Assembly: GCF_002869745.1 (NCBI RefSeq)
Contig: NZ_PNOS01000016.1
Location: forward strand, 18,424 to 82,423
DNA from: Oceaniglobus roseus
GTDB lineage: Bacteria; Pseudomonadota; Alphaproteobacteria; Rhodobacterales; Rhodobacteraceae
Direction of reading: 5' to 3'
DNA: 64,000 nucleotides
Positions 37,735 to 47,605 of this stretch are shown here, one piece after another (position 1 is the first letter of the stretch; each line of letters opens with the position of its first letter). The position numbers and the translations under genes are program-made. Below the pieces are notes generated by a model. It was not told the DNA's origin, did not search any database, and saw nothing but the letters and a program-made list of their open reading frames with translations.

Positions 37735-39266
37735 CGTCCGAGCTCCGGCAGGGCCACGCCGCAGGCCTCGGCCAGCGCACCCGTTGCCGCCAGCTGTGCG
37801 GCGGCTTCGAGGTCGGGCGCGAGATAGCGGTCCTCGTGCAGAGGTGCCACGTCCTGCCGCAGCCGCGCCAGCACCGCTTGCAGGGGCGCGCTCGTCCGCA
37901 GCGGCGCGCGGAACTCGACCCCCTGCGCCGCGCAGATCGCCTCGACCCCCAGGATGCGGTTCAGGTTGTCGGCCATCGGCCCGAGCCGCCGCGCGCCGTG
38001 GGCGGCCATGGAGACGTGATCCTCCTGGTTGGCGGAGGTCGGGGTCGAGTCCGTGACGCAGGGGGTGGCCATGTGCTTGTTCTCGCTCATCAGGGCCGCG
38101 GTCGTCACCTCGGCAATCATCAGGCCCGAGTTCAGACCGGGCTTGGGCGTCAGGAACGGCGGCAGGTCGTGGGACAGGGTCGGGTCGACCATCAGCGCCA
38201 CGCGGCGCTGCGCGATGGCGCCGATCTCGGACAGCGCGAGGGCGATCATGTCGGCGGCGAAGCCCACCGGCTCGGCATGGAAGTTGCCGCCCGAGACGAT
38301 CAGCCCCGCCTCCGACAGCACCAGCGGGTTGTCGGTGGCGGCGTTGGCCTCGATCTCCAGCGTCGTCGCGGCCTGCCGCAGCACGTCCATCGCCGCGCCC
38401 GTGACCTGCGGCTGGCAGCGGATGCAATAGGGATCCTGCACGCGGGTGTCGCCGTCGCGGTGGCTTTCGCGGATCTCCGAGCCGTCGAGGATCGCGCGCA
38501 TCGCCGCCGCCGCCTCGATCTGGCCGCGATGGCCGCGCAGCGCGTGGATTTCCGGCTGCAACGGCGCGGTCGAGCCCATGATCGCGTCCGTCGACAGCGC
38601 CGAGATCACCAGCGCGCCCTGCGCCGCCCGCCAGGCGCGGAACAACCCGGCCAGCGCGAAGGCGGTCGAGAACTGGGTGCCGTTGATGAAGGCCAGCCCC
38701 TCCTTCGGCCCCAGCTCCAGCGGTTCCAGCCCCGCGCGGGCCAGCGCCTCGGCCCCCGGCAGCGTCTCGCCCCTGTATTGGGCCTCGCCGTGGCCGATCA
38801 CGACCGCGGTCATGTGGGCGAGTGGCGCGAGATCGCCCGAGGCGCCGACGGAGCCCTGCGAGGGCACCACGGGCGTGACGCCCCGCGCCAGCATCTCCTG
38901 CAACAGCTCGACGAACGCCCACCGGACGCCGGAGGCGCCGCGCCCGAAGGAGAGCAGCTTCAGCGCCATCATCAGCCGCACCATGTTCGGCGCGATCGGC
39001 GCGCCGACGCCGCAGCAGTGCGACAGGATCAGGTTCCTCTGCAAAACCGCCGTGTCGCCGGGCGCGATGGCGACGCTGGCCAGCTTTCCGAACCCCGTGT
39101 TGACGCCGTAGACCGCCACGTTCCCGGCCGCGGCCGAGGCGATCCTGCCCGCCGCCGCCTCCACGTCCCCACGACAGGCGGGGTCGAGCCTTACGGCGGC
39201 GCCGGTCCAGAAGATCTCGGCGAGGTCGGCGAGGGTGACGGCGCCGGGGGTGAGGGTCAGCGTCAA
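37731..39266 (-). CDS. hutH: histidine ammonia-lyase
   Basis: Deaminates histidine to urocanate. 511 residues. The self-made MIO cofactor comes from Ala-Ser-Gly in [15 protein letters not shown] (near residue 143), and [11 protein letters not shown] supplies the catalytic Tyr. The start is TTG at the overlap with hutI (TTGA), supported by GGAGG about seven bases upstream; the resulting N-terminus [11 protein letters not shown] matches the normal length, whereas reading further upstream enters the hutI gene in another frame. Confidence 0.96.
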   Translation of the reverse strand: MTLTLTPGAVTLADLAEIFWTGAAVRLDPACRGDVEAAAGRIASAAAGNVAVYGVNTGFGKLASVAIAPGDTAVLQRNLILSHCCGVGAPIAPNMVRLMMALKLLSFGRGASGVRWAFVELLQEMLARGVTPVVPSQGSVGASGDLAPLAHMTAVVIGHGEAQYRGETLPGAEALARAGLEPLELGPKEGLAFINGTQFSTAFALAGLFRAWRAAQGALVISALSTDAIMGSTAPLQPEIHALRGHRGQIEAAAAMRAILDGSEIRESHRDGDTRVQDPYCIRCQPQVTGAAMDVLRQAATTLEIEANAATDNPLVLSEAGLIVSGGNFHAEPVGFAADMIALALSEIGAIAQRRVALMVDPTLSHDLPPFLTPKPGLNSGLMIAEVTTAALMSENKHMATPCVTDSTPTSANQEDHVSMAAHGARRLGPMADNLNRILGVEAICAAQGVEFRAPLRTSAPLQAVLARLRQDVAPLHEDRYLAPDLEAAAQLAATGALAEACGVALPELGR

Positions 39267-40447
39267 GGTCGGCCTCCGATGATGCGGGCGTGCAGCGGGT
39301 TGAAACCGATGCGGTAGGCGAGTTCGGCCGGGTGCGCCACGTTCCACACGGCGAGGTCGGCGCGCATCCCGGGCGCGATCAGGCCGCAGTCGCGCAGGCC
39401 GAGGGCGCGCGCCGCGTGGCGGGTCGCACCGAACAGCGCCTCTTCCGGGGTCAGGCGGAACAGCGTGCAGGCCATGTTCATCGCCAGCAGCAGCGATGTC
39501 ATGGGCGACGATCCGGGGTTGCAGTCGGTCGCCACCGCCATCGGCACGCCGTGACGGCACAGCAGGTCCACGGGCGGCATCCGCGTCTCGCGCAGGGTGT
39601 AGAAGGCACCGGGCAGGATCACGGCGACGGTGCCGGCCTCTGCCATGGCCTCCACCCCGTCCTCGCCCAGGTATTCGAGGTGATCGGCCGACAGCGCCCC
39701 CCGCGCCGCCGCCAGCTTCGCGCCGCCGAGGTCGGAGAGCTGCTCGGCATGGAGTTTCACCGGCAGGCCCAGCTCCGCCGCCACGTCGAACACCCGGGCG
39801 ATCTGCGCGGGAGAGAAGGCGATGCCCTCGCAGAAGCCGTCCACCGCGTCGACCAACCCCTCGGCATGGGCGGCACGCAGCGCGGGGATGCAGACCCCGT
39901 CGATATAGGCGTCGGCTTCGGACCCCTGCGGCACCGCGTGGGCGCCGAGGAAGGAGGTGACGATCCGCACCTCCCGCAGCTCGCCCAGCCGCCGCGCCGC
40001 GCGCAGCATCGCAAGCTCGGTATCGGTGTCCAGCCCGTAGCCCGACTTCACCTCGACCACCGCCACGCCTTCGGCGATCAGCGCGTCGAGCCGGGGCAGC
40101 GCCGCCACCACCAGCGCGTCCTCGTCCATCGCCCTCGTGGCCCGCACGGTCGACACGATCCCGCCCCCGGCCCGCGCGACCTCTTCGTAGGTCGCGCCCT
40201 GAAGCCGCATCTCGAACTCCGCGGCGCGGTCGCCGCCGTGGACGATGTGGGTGTGGCAGTCGATCAGCGCGGGCGAGACCAGCCGCCCGCCCATGTCGCG
40301 GACCTCGCCATGGTCGCCGTCGGGCAGGTCCTCGCGCCCGCCCGCCCAGGCGATGCGTGCGTCCTCGATCAGGATCGCGCCGTCCTCGACCCCGCCGTGG
40401 GGCGCGCCGTTCGGAAGGCCGCAGAGCCGCGCGTTCGTCAGGAGCAT
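39263..40447 (-). CDS. hutI: imidazolonepropionase
   Basis: Opens the imidazolone ring to give N-formimidoylglutamate. 394 residues, amidohydrolase barrel with the metal pair in [10 protein letters not shown], catalytic [21 protein letters not shown] and [10 protein letters not shown]. First gene of the leftward hut operon, reading from a promoter that contains a palindromic operator. The ribosome site before ATG is weak (AAGG at some distance). Confidence 0.97.
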   Translation of the reverse strand: MLLTNARLCGLPNGAPHGGVEDGAILIEDARIAWAGGREDLPDGDHGEVRDMGGRLVSPALIDCHTHIVHGGDRAAEFEMRLQGATYEEVARAGGGIVSTVRATRAMDEDALVVAALPRLDALIAEGVAVVEVKSGYGLDTDTELAMLRAARRLGELREVRIVTSFLGAHAVPQGSEADAYIDGVCIPALRAAHAEGLVDAVDGFCEGIAFSPAQIARVFDVAAELGLPVKLHAEQLSDLGGAKLAAARGALSADHLEYLGEDGVEAMAEAGTVAVILPGAFYTLRETRMPPVDLLCRHGVPMAVATDCNPGSSPMTSLLLAMNMACTLFRLTPEEALFGATRHAARALGLRDCGLIAPGMRADLAVWNVAHPAELAYRIGFNPLHARIIGGRP

Positions 40448-40476
40448 GGAGGAGGCGCCTTGATCGGGGATCGGAA

Positions 40477-40512
40477 TTGACGCTATTATGTATGTACATA
40501 AAAACCTGTCAA
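40477..40512 (-). promoter_or_regulatory. hutI promoter with HutC-like operator in the spacer
   Basis: On the minus strand TTGACA (40512-40507), 16 bases, CATAAT (40490-40485). The spacer begins with the perfect palindrome TATGTACATA (40491-40500), extended as TATGTATGTACATA from 40487. This resembles known HutC boxes (GntR family repressor relieved by urocanate). A bound repressor would block the promoter directly. On the plus strand TTGACG (40477-40482) could be the -35 of hutF, but a -10 is not clear. Confidence 0.65.
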
Positions 40513-40525
40513 GCGGGGACGCGGC

Positions 40526-41890
40526 ATGACGAGGATCTGGGCGGAACAGGCGCTGTTGCCGACGGGCTGGGCGCGGGACGTGGCGGTGGAGATCGGGGCG
40601 GACGGGCGCATCGCTTCGGTGACGCCGGGCGCGGCACCCGGGGGACAGCGCGTCGGCGCGCTGCTGCCGGCCCCCGCGAACCTTCACAGCCACGCCTTCC
40701 AGCGCGCGATGGCGGGCCTGACCGAACGGCGCGGCAGCGATCCCACCGACAGCTTCTGGACCTGGCGGCAGCTGATGTTCCGCTTCCTCGACCAGCTGAC
40801 GCCCGGGGACGTGACCGCCATCGCCGCCTTCGTGCAGATGGAGATGCTCGAAGCCGGTTATGGCGCCTCGGTCGAGTTCCACTACCTCCACCACCGTCCC
40901 GGCGGCGCGCCCTACGGCAATCTCGCCGAGATGTCGGCGCGGATCGCCGAGGCGGCCGAGGTCTCGGGGATCGGGCTGACCCTGCTGCCCGTGCTCTACC
41001 GCTACGGCGGCTGCGACCTGCGGCCCCTCGGCCCCGGCCAGATCCGCTTCGGCAACGATCCCGACCGCTTCGCCCGCCTGCTCGACGGCGCCCGCGCGGC
41101 CCTCGCCCCCCTGCCCGCCGACACCGTGCTGGGCGTCGCGCCCCATTCGCTGCGCGCGGTGGACCGCGACGCGTTGAGGGACGTGGCAGGCATGGTGCCG
41201 GGGGGTCCGATCCACATGCACCTGGCCGAACAGGTGGCGGAGGTGGAGGAGATCGAGGCCGCCTGGGGCGCGCGCCCCGTGACCTGGGCGCTGGAGCATC
41301 TGGGCCTCGACGCCCGCTGGTGCCTGATCCACTGCACGCAGATGACCCGGGAAGAGACGGTGGCGCTGGCGCGGACCGGCGCGACCGCGGGGCTCTGCCC
41401 GCTGACCGAGGCGAGCCTTGGCGACGGGATCTTCGACGGGGTCGCCTACCTTGGCGCGGGCGGACGGATCGGCTTCGGCTCGGACAGCAACATCCGAATC
41501 TCGCTGGCCGAGGAGATCCGCCAGCTCGACACCTCCCAGCGGCTGCGCGACAGGACGCGCGCCGCGCTGGCGACGCCGGAGAGATCCACCGGGCGCCGGA
41601 TCCTCGACGCGATCTGCACAGGGGGCGCGCAGGCGGCGGGGCGCGACGGCGGCACGCTCGAGCCGGGGCGGCTGGCCGACATGGCGGCGCTCGATACCGG
41701 GCACATCGACCTTGCCGGGCTCAGGGGCGACACGCTGATCGACAGCTTCGCCTTCGCCGGCGACAGCGCCATGGTGGCCGAGGTCTGGAGCGGCGGGCGG
41801 CATCTTGTCACCGGCGGCCGCCACATCCGCCACGACGCCATCGCCGCCGCCTACGGGCAGGTCGTGCGCCGCCTGCGCGCGGATCTCTAG
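40526..41890 (+). CDS. hutF: formimidoylglutamate deiminase
   Basis: Converts N-formimidoylglutamate to N-formylglutamate plus ammonia. 454 residues, amidohydrolase superfamily. Metal motif [17 protein letters not shown], catalytic [25 protein letters not shown] and [19 protein letters not shown] all match HutF. Divergent from hutI across a 78-base promoter-operator region, so both arms can be controlled together. The hut regulator gene itself is not in the window. Confidence 0.97.
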   Translation: MTRIWAEQALLPTGWARDVAVEIGADGRIASVTPGAAPGGQRVGALLPAPANLHSHAFQRAMAGLTERRGSDPTDSFWTWRQLMFRFLDQLTPGDVTAIAAFVQMEMLEAGYGASVEFHYLHHRPGGAPYGNLAEMSARIAEAAEVSGIGLTLLPVLYRYGGCDLRPLGPGQIRFGNDPDRFARLLDGARAALAPLPADTVLGVAPHSLRAVDRDALRDVAGMVPGGPIHMHLAEQVAEVEEIEAAWGARPVTWALEHLGLDARWCLIHCTQMTREETVALARTGATAGLCPLTEASLGDGIFDGVAYLGAGGRIGFGSDSNIRISLAEEIRQLDTSQRLRDRTRAALATPERSTGRRILDAICTGGAQAAGRDGGTLEPGRLADMAALDTGHIDLAGLRGDTLIDSFAFAGDSAMVAEVWSGGRHLVTGGRHIRHDAIAAAYGQVVRRLRADL

Positions 41891-41933
41891 GCCGTCGCCG
41901 GAGGCCGGCGGGGCGGAATTTGTTTCCGCAAGG

Positions 41934-41945
41934 TCACTTTTGTGA
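41934..41945. promoter_or_regulatory. short dyad before an uncharacterised gene
   Basis: TCAC-TTTT-GTGA perfect inverted repeat about 63 bases upstream of the next start codon, in a locally AT-richer stretch. Could be a regulator site; too short for certainty. Confidence 0.25.
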
Positions 41946-42007
41946 TTTCATTCCGTTGCACGCGGGCGCTCGGCCCGGATTCAAAAAAAATCAATGGGAG
42001 GTTAGCC

Positions 42008-43045
42008 TTGGACGAGAAAACGATTGGAATCGGCGTGGTCGCGCTGGTGGTCGGCGTGGCCGTTGGATACGTCGCCGCGCCGAAGGGGCCGGACATGGCC
42101 GCCATCGGCAAGCGCATGGCCCAGACGATGGAACCGGTGAGCGCCGCGAACCAGAGCCTCGACGAGAAGCTGAGCGCGCTCGGCGACTCGATGGCGTCGC
42201 TGACCGAACGGCTGGACAGCCTCGAAGGCACCGTTCAGGACGCCGCCGCCAAGGTGGGCGAGGATCTGTCGGGCAAGGTCGACACGATGTCGGCGGACGT
42301 GAAGGACACGCTCTCCAAGCTCTCGGAGGGGCAGTCCGGCCTCGACCAGCGCATGGGCAAGCTGGTCGAGACCTCGGAGAAGGCGCACCAGGCCATGGCG
42401 GCGCAGCAGCCTGCAAGCGCGGCAGGAGGGTCCGGCGACGCGAAGGCGGCCGAGGGCTCGGGGAATGACACGGCCGACGCGAAGGCAGCGGCCGGGGAAA
42501 GCTCCGGCGGCGAGGGCGGCGCGCAGAAGGCCGCCGCCTCGGGCGGCAGCGGGTCTGGCGGCAGCGGGTCGGGCGGCGACGGCCTGCGCCCCGGACAGAC
42601 CGGCGTCTACGGCGACGGCGCGGTGCGCGTCTTCGTCTCGCGCGTCGACGAGGAGGGCGGCGCGGCCCGGCTGAACATGAACGGCAGGAACATGATGCTG
42701 AAGGCCGGATCGTCGAAGGCGGTCATGGGCGGGGGCACCGACTGCCTCGTGACGCTCGACGGCCTGTCCGGCGGCGCGGCGCAGCTTTCGGCGCAGTGCG
42801 GCGCCGACATGCCCGAGCCGCAGGGCTATGGCGTGGGCGAGACGGCGATGCTGGGCGACGGCAAGGTGCGCGTCTTCGTCTCGGGCGCGGACGAGGATGC
42901 GGGCACGGCGCGGATCGCCGTCAACGGCTTCCAGACCCAGACCCTGAAGGCGGGCGACTCCGTCGCGATCCAGGACAGCACCTGCAAGGTCAGCCTCGAC
43001 GGCTTCGACCGCGGCCACGTCAGCCTCGGCTACTCCTGCTCGTGA
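42008..43045 (+). CDS. uncharacterised membrane-anchored coiled-coil protein with two C-terminal repeats
   Basis: 345 residues, family not recognised. Architecture in order: a single N-terminal membrane segment (about residues 6-24, IGIGVVALVVGVAVGYVAA); a heptad-like region to about 145 (SLDEKLSALGDSMASLTERLD...); a Gly/Ser/Ala-rich linker to about 215; then two related ~65-residue repeats, each with GDG-x-VRVFVS, an Arg/Asn-rich strand, LKAG and a pair of Cys near the end. The Cys pairs suggest disulphides and a periplasmic C-terminus. The TTG start is preferred over an earlier GTG because GGGAGG precedes it. Stands alone between hutF and a convergent methyltransferase-like gene. Confidence 0.75.
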   Translation: MDEKTIGIGVVALVVGVAVGYVAAPKGPDMAAIGKRMAQTMEPVSAANQSLDEKLSALGDSMASLTERLDSLEGTVQDAAAKVGEDLSGKVDTMSADVKDTLSKLSEGQSGLDQRMGKLVETSEKAHQAMAAQQPASAAGGSGDAKAAEGSGNDTADAKAAAGESSGGEGGAQKAAASGGSGSGGSGSGGDGLRPGQTGVYGDGAVRVFVSRVDEEGGAARLNMNGRNMMLKAGSSKAVMGGGTDCLVTLDGLSGGAAQLSAQCGADMPEPQGYGVGETAMLGDGKVRVFVSGADEDAGTARIAVNGFQTQTLKAGDSVAIQDSTCKVSLDGFDRGHVSLGYSCS

Positions 43046-43049
43046 CCGC

Positions 43050-43742
43050 TCAGGCGCGGGCCCCCTTGGCCGGGGCCCGCGCGATCCAGACCGTGTGCTT
43101 CGTGCCGCGGCGGCTTTTCCCGGCGGGCACGCTCTTGGCCTCGGTGTCGAACCCCGTGCGCTTCAGGCGGGCGGTGAAGGCGGGTTCCGCCGTCGCCGAC
43201 CAGACCGCCAGCACGCCGCCGGGCCGCAGCGCCCGGCGCGCGGCCTTCAGCCCCGCCTCGTGATAGAGCGCGTCGTTGCCCGGCCGGGTCAGCCCGTCGG
43301 GGCCGTTGTCGACGTCCAGCAGGATCGCGTCGTACAGACCCTCGGCCTTGCGGATCAGCGCCGCCACGTCGGCGATCTTCAGATCGACCCGCGGATCCTC
43401 CAGGCAGTCGCCGAAGACCTCGCCCATGAACTCGCTCGCCCAACCGGCAAGCTCGGGCACGATCTCGGCCACCGTCAGCCGCGCCCCCGGCCCGAGGCCA
43501 CGCTGCGCGGCGCGCAGGGTGAAGCCCATGCCGAGGCCGCCGATCAGCAGGTGCGGCGCGGCGCGGTCCCTCAAGGCGGCGATGGAGAGCGTCGCCAGCG
43601 CCTCTTCCGAGCCGCTGAGCCGACTGCTCATCAGCCCGTTGCCCCCGGTGACGCGGATCGAGAACTCGTCGCCGCGCCTCAGGAGCCGCAGCGTGTCGCC
43701 GTCCGGCGCCTTCGCCGTGGCAAGAAGGACCCAGGGCAGCAT
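43050..43742 (-). CDS. spermidine synthase-like protein
   Basis: 230 residues with a Rossmann nucleotide-binding core like polyamine aminopropyltransferases: LLIGGLGMGFTLRAA (GGG-type loop), RLTVAEIVPEL, VDLKIADVAALI and DAILLDVDNGPDGL. It lacks the N-terminal beta domain and catalytic Asp-Tyr context of true spermidine synthase, so it may be a small-molecule methyltransferase or aminopropyltransferase of unknown substrate. GAGGAG lies directly against the ATG, unusually close. It starts five bases after the LysR gene and ends four bases from the convergent neighbour. Confidence 0.72.
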   Translation of the reverse strand: MLPWVLLATAKAPDGDTLRLLRRGDEFSIRVTGGNGLMSSRLSGSEEALATLSIAALRDRAAPHLLIGGLGMGFTLRAAQRGLGPGARLTVAEIVPELAGWASEFMGEVFGDCLEDPRVDLKIADVAALIRKAEGLYDAILLDVDNGPDGLTRPGNDALYHEAGLKAARRALRPGGVLAVWSATAEPAFTARLKRTGFDTEAKSVPAGKSRRGTKHTVWIARAPAKGARA

Positions 43743-43746
43743 CTCC

Positions 43747-44676
43747 TCAGGCCCCCGCCGGGCCGGGCTGCGGCGCCATGAGCGCGGCGACGAAGATCCG
43801 GCTGAAGGCGTCGGCAAGGCGCGTCAGTGGCCGCCCGGGCCGCGACAGGAGGCAGGCGGGCACCGAGATCGCAGGATCGAAGGGCCGCGCGACCAGCGCC
43901 ATGTTCGGCAGGAACGAGGCGGTCCAGGGGTCCACCACCGCCACCCCCGTGCCCGCCTGCGCCAGCACCGCGGCGGTATGGCAGTAGCGCACCTCGATCT
44001 GGGGAAAATAGCCGACCCCGGCCGTCTCGAAGGCGGTCTGGAGCAGAAGCCCCAGCCGCGAGGCGCGGTCGAGCCCGATGAAACCGTGTTCCGCCACGTC
44101 CGCGGGGTGGACCACCGGACACTCCGCAAGGGGATGATCCTGCCGCATCAGCGCGACCATGCGGCTGGTCTTCAGCGTGCGGATCTCGATGCCGGGATGG
44201 CTGTCGGTGGCGAGGCACAGCCCGATGTCGGCGGCGCCGATGGCGATAGCGTCGACCACGTTCTCCATCCGCCGCACGTCGTACTGGACCGCCACGCCGG
44301 GCCGTTCGGCCACGAAGGCGGCCAGCGCGCCGGGCACGATGGAATGGCCGAGCGGCGGCGTCGCCATGACGCGCAACTTGCCGACGGCGCCGCCGCGCAG
44401 GTCGCGGACGCGGGATTCGACGCTCCTGAGCTGCTCGAACAGCGGCTCGACCTCCTGGAACAGGCTCTTCGCCTCCGGGGTCGGGCGCATCCGCTTCTTC
44501 TCGCGCTCGAACAGCGGGAAGCCCAGCTGGGCCTCGAGCTGCTTGATCGCGGTCGAGACGGAGGGCTGCGAGATCCCCAGTTCCTCGGCCGCCGCCACCG
44601 TGGTCTGGTGCAGCATCAGCGTGCCGAAAATCTCCAGCAGGCGAAGCGACAGGTCGTTGCGGCGCGCGATCTTCAT
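43747..44676 (-). CDS. LysR-family transcriptional regulator
   Basis: 309 residues. Winged helix near the N-terminus with SLRLLEIFGTLMLHQTTVAAAEELGISQPSVS in overlapping order and ALEAQLG-type helix, then a periplasmic-binding-like effector domain (MATPPLGHSIVPGALAAF). It lies 18 bases after the racemase gene in the same direction, so unusually for a LysR gene it is at the distal end of the operon it probably controls and not divergent from it. Effector likely a hydantoin, N-carbamoyl amino acid or product. Confidence 0.9.
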   Translation of the reverse strand: MKIARRNDLSLRLLEIFGTLMLHQTTVAAAEELGISQPSVSTAIKQLEAQLGFPLFEREKKRMRPTPEAKSLFQEVEPLFEQLRSVESRVRDLRGGAVGKLRVMATPPLGHSIVPGALAAFVAERPGVAVQYDVRRMENVVDAIAIGAADIGLCLATDSHPGIEIRTLKTSRMVALMRQDHPLAECPVVHPADVAEHGFIGLDRASRLGLLLQTAFETAGVGYFPQIEVRYCHTAAVLAQAGTGVAVVDPWTASFLPNMALVARPFDPAISVPACLLSRPGRPLTRLADAFSRIFVAALMAPQPGPAGA

Positions 44677-44694
44677 GGCGCCGTCATAGACGCT

Positions 44695-45351
44695 TTACAA
44701 TCGCTTCGCCAGCACCGCCCCGAGAGCCATGGCGACCGCCGCCTGCGTCGGGTCGATCACCGGAATCCCGAGGTCCGCCTCCAGCGGCGCGCGGTGCACC
44801 GCCATGCCGGCGCAGCCCAGCACCAGCGCCTCGGCCCCGTCGGCCATCAGCGCGCGGCCGACCTCCTGGAGCCTTGCGAAGGTGCCCGATCCCCGTGCCG
44901 TCTCGTCCACGCTCATGTTCAGCGCGCGTTCGCCCGCGACGCGGTCCAACACCCCCATACGCCGCATGTAGAGGCGGTGGCGTTTCTCGGAGGCCGAGGA
45001 GATGCCGACGATGCCGATCCGGTCGGCCCGGGACAGTGCCGTCAGGACGCCGCTCTCCTGGATGCCGAACACCGGCACCGGAGCGACCGAGCGGCAGGCG
45101 TCGATGCCAGGGTCGGAATAGCAGGCGATGACGAAGGCGGAGGCATCGGCGCGGCGCTTGACCAGCTCCACCAGCGGCAGGATCACCTGGTCGGAATGGA
45201 CCTGGTTCTCGATCCCGAAGGGCCCCTCCTCCAGCGTCAGGCACTCGATCCCCGGCCCGCCTGCGAGGCGGAACGGGGCCAGCGCGCGGTCCAGCCCCTC
45301 CGTCACCGCCCGGTTGGAATTCGGGTTGACGACGACGACGGGTCCGCTCAC
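44695..45351 (-). CDS. hydantoin/Asp-Glu racemase family protein
   Basis: 218 residues. Cofactor-independent two-Cys racemase: VVVVNPNSNRAVTEGLD at the N-terminus, IACYSDPGID with Cys77, and LVLGCAGM with the second Cys near residue 183. The context (hydantoinase and D-carbamoylase in the same operon) points to a hydantoin racemase that interconverts D- and L-5-substituted hydantoins, allowing complete use of a racemic substrate. GTG start overlaps the hydantoinase stop as GTGA. Confidence 0.9.
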   Translation of the reverse strand: MSGPVVVVNPNSNRAVTEGLDRALAPFRLAGGPGIECLTLEEGPFGIENQVHSDQVILPLVELVKRRADASAFVIACYSDPGIDACRSVAPVPVFGIQESGVLTALSRADRIGIVGISSASEKRHRLYMRRMGVLDRVAGERALNMSVDETARGSGTFARLQEVGRALMADGAEALVLGCAGMAVHRAPLEADLGIPVIDPTQAAVAMALGAVLAKRL

Positions 45352-46814
45352 GCCTTCGTCTCCGGCATGATGCGGGCGCCGAAGTTGGTGTCCGGGTCCA
45401 ACTCGACCGCGCGGTGGCCGGGGATGCCGGTCAGGTCGATCCGCTCGCGCGCGACATACTGCCCGTATCCCGGCTCGGCCTTCAGCTCGCCGCCCTCGAC
45501 GATCCTCTGCCCGCGGGTCATCACGGTGACGGGCCAGCCCTTCACGGTCCAGCCGTCGAAGGGGGTGTAGTCCATGTTGTCGTGCTGGTCCTCGACCGTG
45601 ACCTTGCGCGTCTCCTCGGGGTCCCAGATCGCGATGTCGGCGTCCATGCCGATGGCGATGCTGCCCTTCTTCGTCAGGCCATAGAGCTTCGCCGCGTTGC
45701 TGGCCGACAGCGCCGCGAACTGCTGGAGCGTGATCCGCCCGGCGTTCACCCCTTCCGAGAACAGCAGCGGCAGGCGCAGCCCGATCCCCGGCATCCCGTT
45801 CGCGATCTGCTTGAAGCTGGCGTCCGGTCCCTTGGCAAGCTTGCCGGAGTCGTCGAACCGATAGGGGGCATGGTCGGACGAGAAGACGCTGAACGTGCCC
45901 GCCTGAAGGTGCCGCCACAGCGCCTCCTGCGTGGCCACGTCGCGCAAGGGCGGCGAGCACATGAACTTCGCCCCCTCCATCCCCGGCCGGTCGAGGTCGT
46001 CGCGGGTCAGGAACAGGTACTGCGCGCAGGTCTCGCCGAAGATCTTGTTCCCGGCCAGCCGCGCGCCCTGCACCAGCGCGGCCCCCTCGGGGGTGGACAC
46101 ATGGACGATCAGCAGCGCCGCATCCACCAGCTTCGCCAGCGAGATCGCGCGGTTGATCGCCTCGGACTCGGCCAGCGCCGGGTGCGAGGGCGCGTGATAG
46201 CGGGGCTGGGTATGACCCGCCTTCACCAGCCGGTCGGAGATCCAGGCGATCATGCCGGAGTTCTCGGCATGGACCATGGTCAGCGCGCCGTTCTCCTTCG
46301 CCACCGTCAGGATGTCGAGGAACTGCCGGTCGTCGATCTTCATCAGGTCGTAGGTCATGAAGACCTTGAACGAGGTCACGCCGCGGGCGAAGGCCGCCGG
46401 AAGCTCCTCGGTCAGCACCTTCTCGGTCGGATCGGCGACGATCAGGTGATAGCCGTAGTCGATGACGGACGCCCCCTCGGCCCGGCTGTCGTAGAGGTCC
46501 AGCGTCTCGGTCACGCCCATGCCGCGGTGCTGCGCGGCGAAGGGAACGAAGCAGGAGTTGCCGCCGAACGCCGCCGAGATGCTGCCCGAGCGGTAGTCGT
46601 CGGCGGTCATGCCCCCGGTCGCGGATTCCTGCGCGATGTGGCAGTGCGCCTCGATCCCGCCGGGCAGCACCAGCTTGCCGGTGGCGTCGATGCTGTCATT
46701 TCCCTCCAGCCCGGTTCCGAGGGCAGCGATGCTGCCCCCGGTGATGCCGATGTCGGCCCTGTAGGTGTCGGCGGCGGTGACGATGGTGCCGCCCTTGATG
46801 ACGAGGTCGAACAT
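45348..46814 (-). CDS. dihydropyrimidinase / D-hydantoinase
   Basis: Zn-dependent cyclic amidohydrolase that opens hydantoins or dihydropyrimidines to N-carbamoyl acids. 488 residues. Seen: GGIEAHCHIAQES (metal His-x-His), SFKVFMTYD with the carboxylated Lys, MVHAENSG, IVHVSTPEGA and FSSDHAPYRF. The genes around it (D-carbamoylase, racemase) favour hydantoinase over a pyrimidine role. A TGA-GC-ATG spacing of two bases follows the SDR gene. Confidence 0.93.
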   Translation of the reverse strand: MFDLVIKGGTIVTAADTYRADIGITGGSIAALGTGLEGNDSIDATGKLVLPGGIEAHCHIAQESATGGMTADDYRSGSISAAFGGNSCFVPFAAQHRGMGVTETLDLYDSRAEGASVIDYGYHLIVADPTEKVLTEELPAAFARGVTSFKVFMTYDLMKIDDRQFLDILTVAKENGALTMVHAENSGMIAWISDRLVKAGHTQPRYHAPSHPALAESEAINRAISLAKLVDAALLIVHVSTPEGAALVQGARLAGNKIFGETCAQYLFLTRDDLDRPGMEGAKFMCSPPLRDVATQEALWRHLQAGTFSVFSSDHAPYRFDDSGKLAKGPDASFKQIANGMPGIGLRLPLLFSEGVNAGRITLQQFAALSASNAAKLYGLTKKGSIAIGMDADIAIWDPEETRKVTVEDQHDNMDYTPFDGWTVKGWPVTVMTRGQRIVEGGELKAEPGYGQYVARERIDLTGIPGHRAVELDPDTNFGARIMPETKA

Positions 46815-46816
46815 GC

Positions 46817-47605
46817 TCAGACCGACCGGATCGCGCCGCCGTCGCAGCGCATCAGGCTGCCGGTGACATAGCTCGCCTGTTCCGAGGCGAGGAAGGCGCA
46901 GACCGCGCCGAACTCCTCGACCGTGCCGTAGCGGCCCGCGGGGATACCCGCCTTCGAGGCCTCGCGCGTCTCCTCCAGCGTCTTGCCGGTCTTCTCGGCC
47001 GCGTTGCTGTCCAGCTCGTCCACCCGCTCGGTGTGGATGCGGCCCGGCAGCAGCATGTTCACCGTCACCCCGTCCGCCGCCACGTCGTTGCTGAGCGACT
47101 TCGACCAGCCGACGAGGGCCGAGCGGATGGCATTGGAGAGGCCAAGGTTCGGGATCGGCTGGATCACCCCGGACGAGCCGATGGTGATGACCCGGCCCCA
47201 CTTCCGCTCGCACATTCCGGGCAGCAGCCGCTTCGTCATCTCGACCACGTTCATCACCATGGTGTCGAACTGGAAGGCCAGGATCTCGGTATCGGCGTCC
47301 ACCATCCGCCCCGGGGGCGGACCGCCGGTGTTGTTCACCAGGATGTCGACGCCGCCCAGGATCTCCTCGGCCGCCTTCGCCAGCGTGTTCACCGCGTCCT
47401 TGTCGGTCAGGTCGGCGGTGATGAAATCGGCCTTCCCCGGCCCCTTCGCCGTGATCGCCTTCGCCGCCGCCTCCAGCTTGTCGCCGGAACGCCCCGTCAG
47501 CAGCACATGGGCCCCCTCGGCCGCCAGCGCCTGCGCGCAGCCAAGGCCGAGGCCCCGGCTCGACGACATGACCAGCGCGCGCTTTCCGCTCAGTCCCAGA
47601 TCCAT
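46817..47605 (-). CDS. short-chain dehydrogenase/reductase-like protein without the YxxxK pair
   Basis: 262 residues with an SDR Rossmann core: ALVMSSSRGLGLGCAQAL (cofactor loop), DILVNNTGG (NNAG-type). At the catalytic site, where SDRs have Tyr-x3-Lys, the aligned stretch reads SNAIR after QPIPNLGL, so both Tyr and Lys are replaced. This SDR subgroup exists elsewhere and its chemistry is not well defined. It overlaps the upstream dihydrodipicolinate-synthase-like gene by one base (TGATG), placing it in the hydantoin operon. Confidence 0.88.
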   Translation of the reverse strand: MDLGLSGKRALVMSSSRGLGLGCAQALAAEGAHVLLTGRSGDKLEAAAKAITAKGPGKADFITADLTDKDAVNTLAKAAEEILGGVDILVNNTGGPPPGRMVDADTEILAFQFDTMVMNVVEMTKRLLPGMCERKWGRVITIGSSGVIQPIPNLGLSNAIRSALVGWSKSLSNDVAADGVTVNMLLPGRIHTERVDELDSNAAEKTGKTLEETREASKAGIPAGRYGTVEEFGAVCAFLASEQASYVTGSLMRCDGGAIRSV

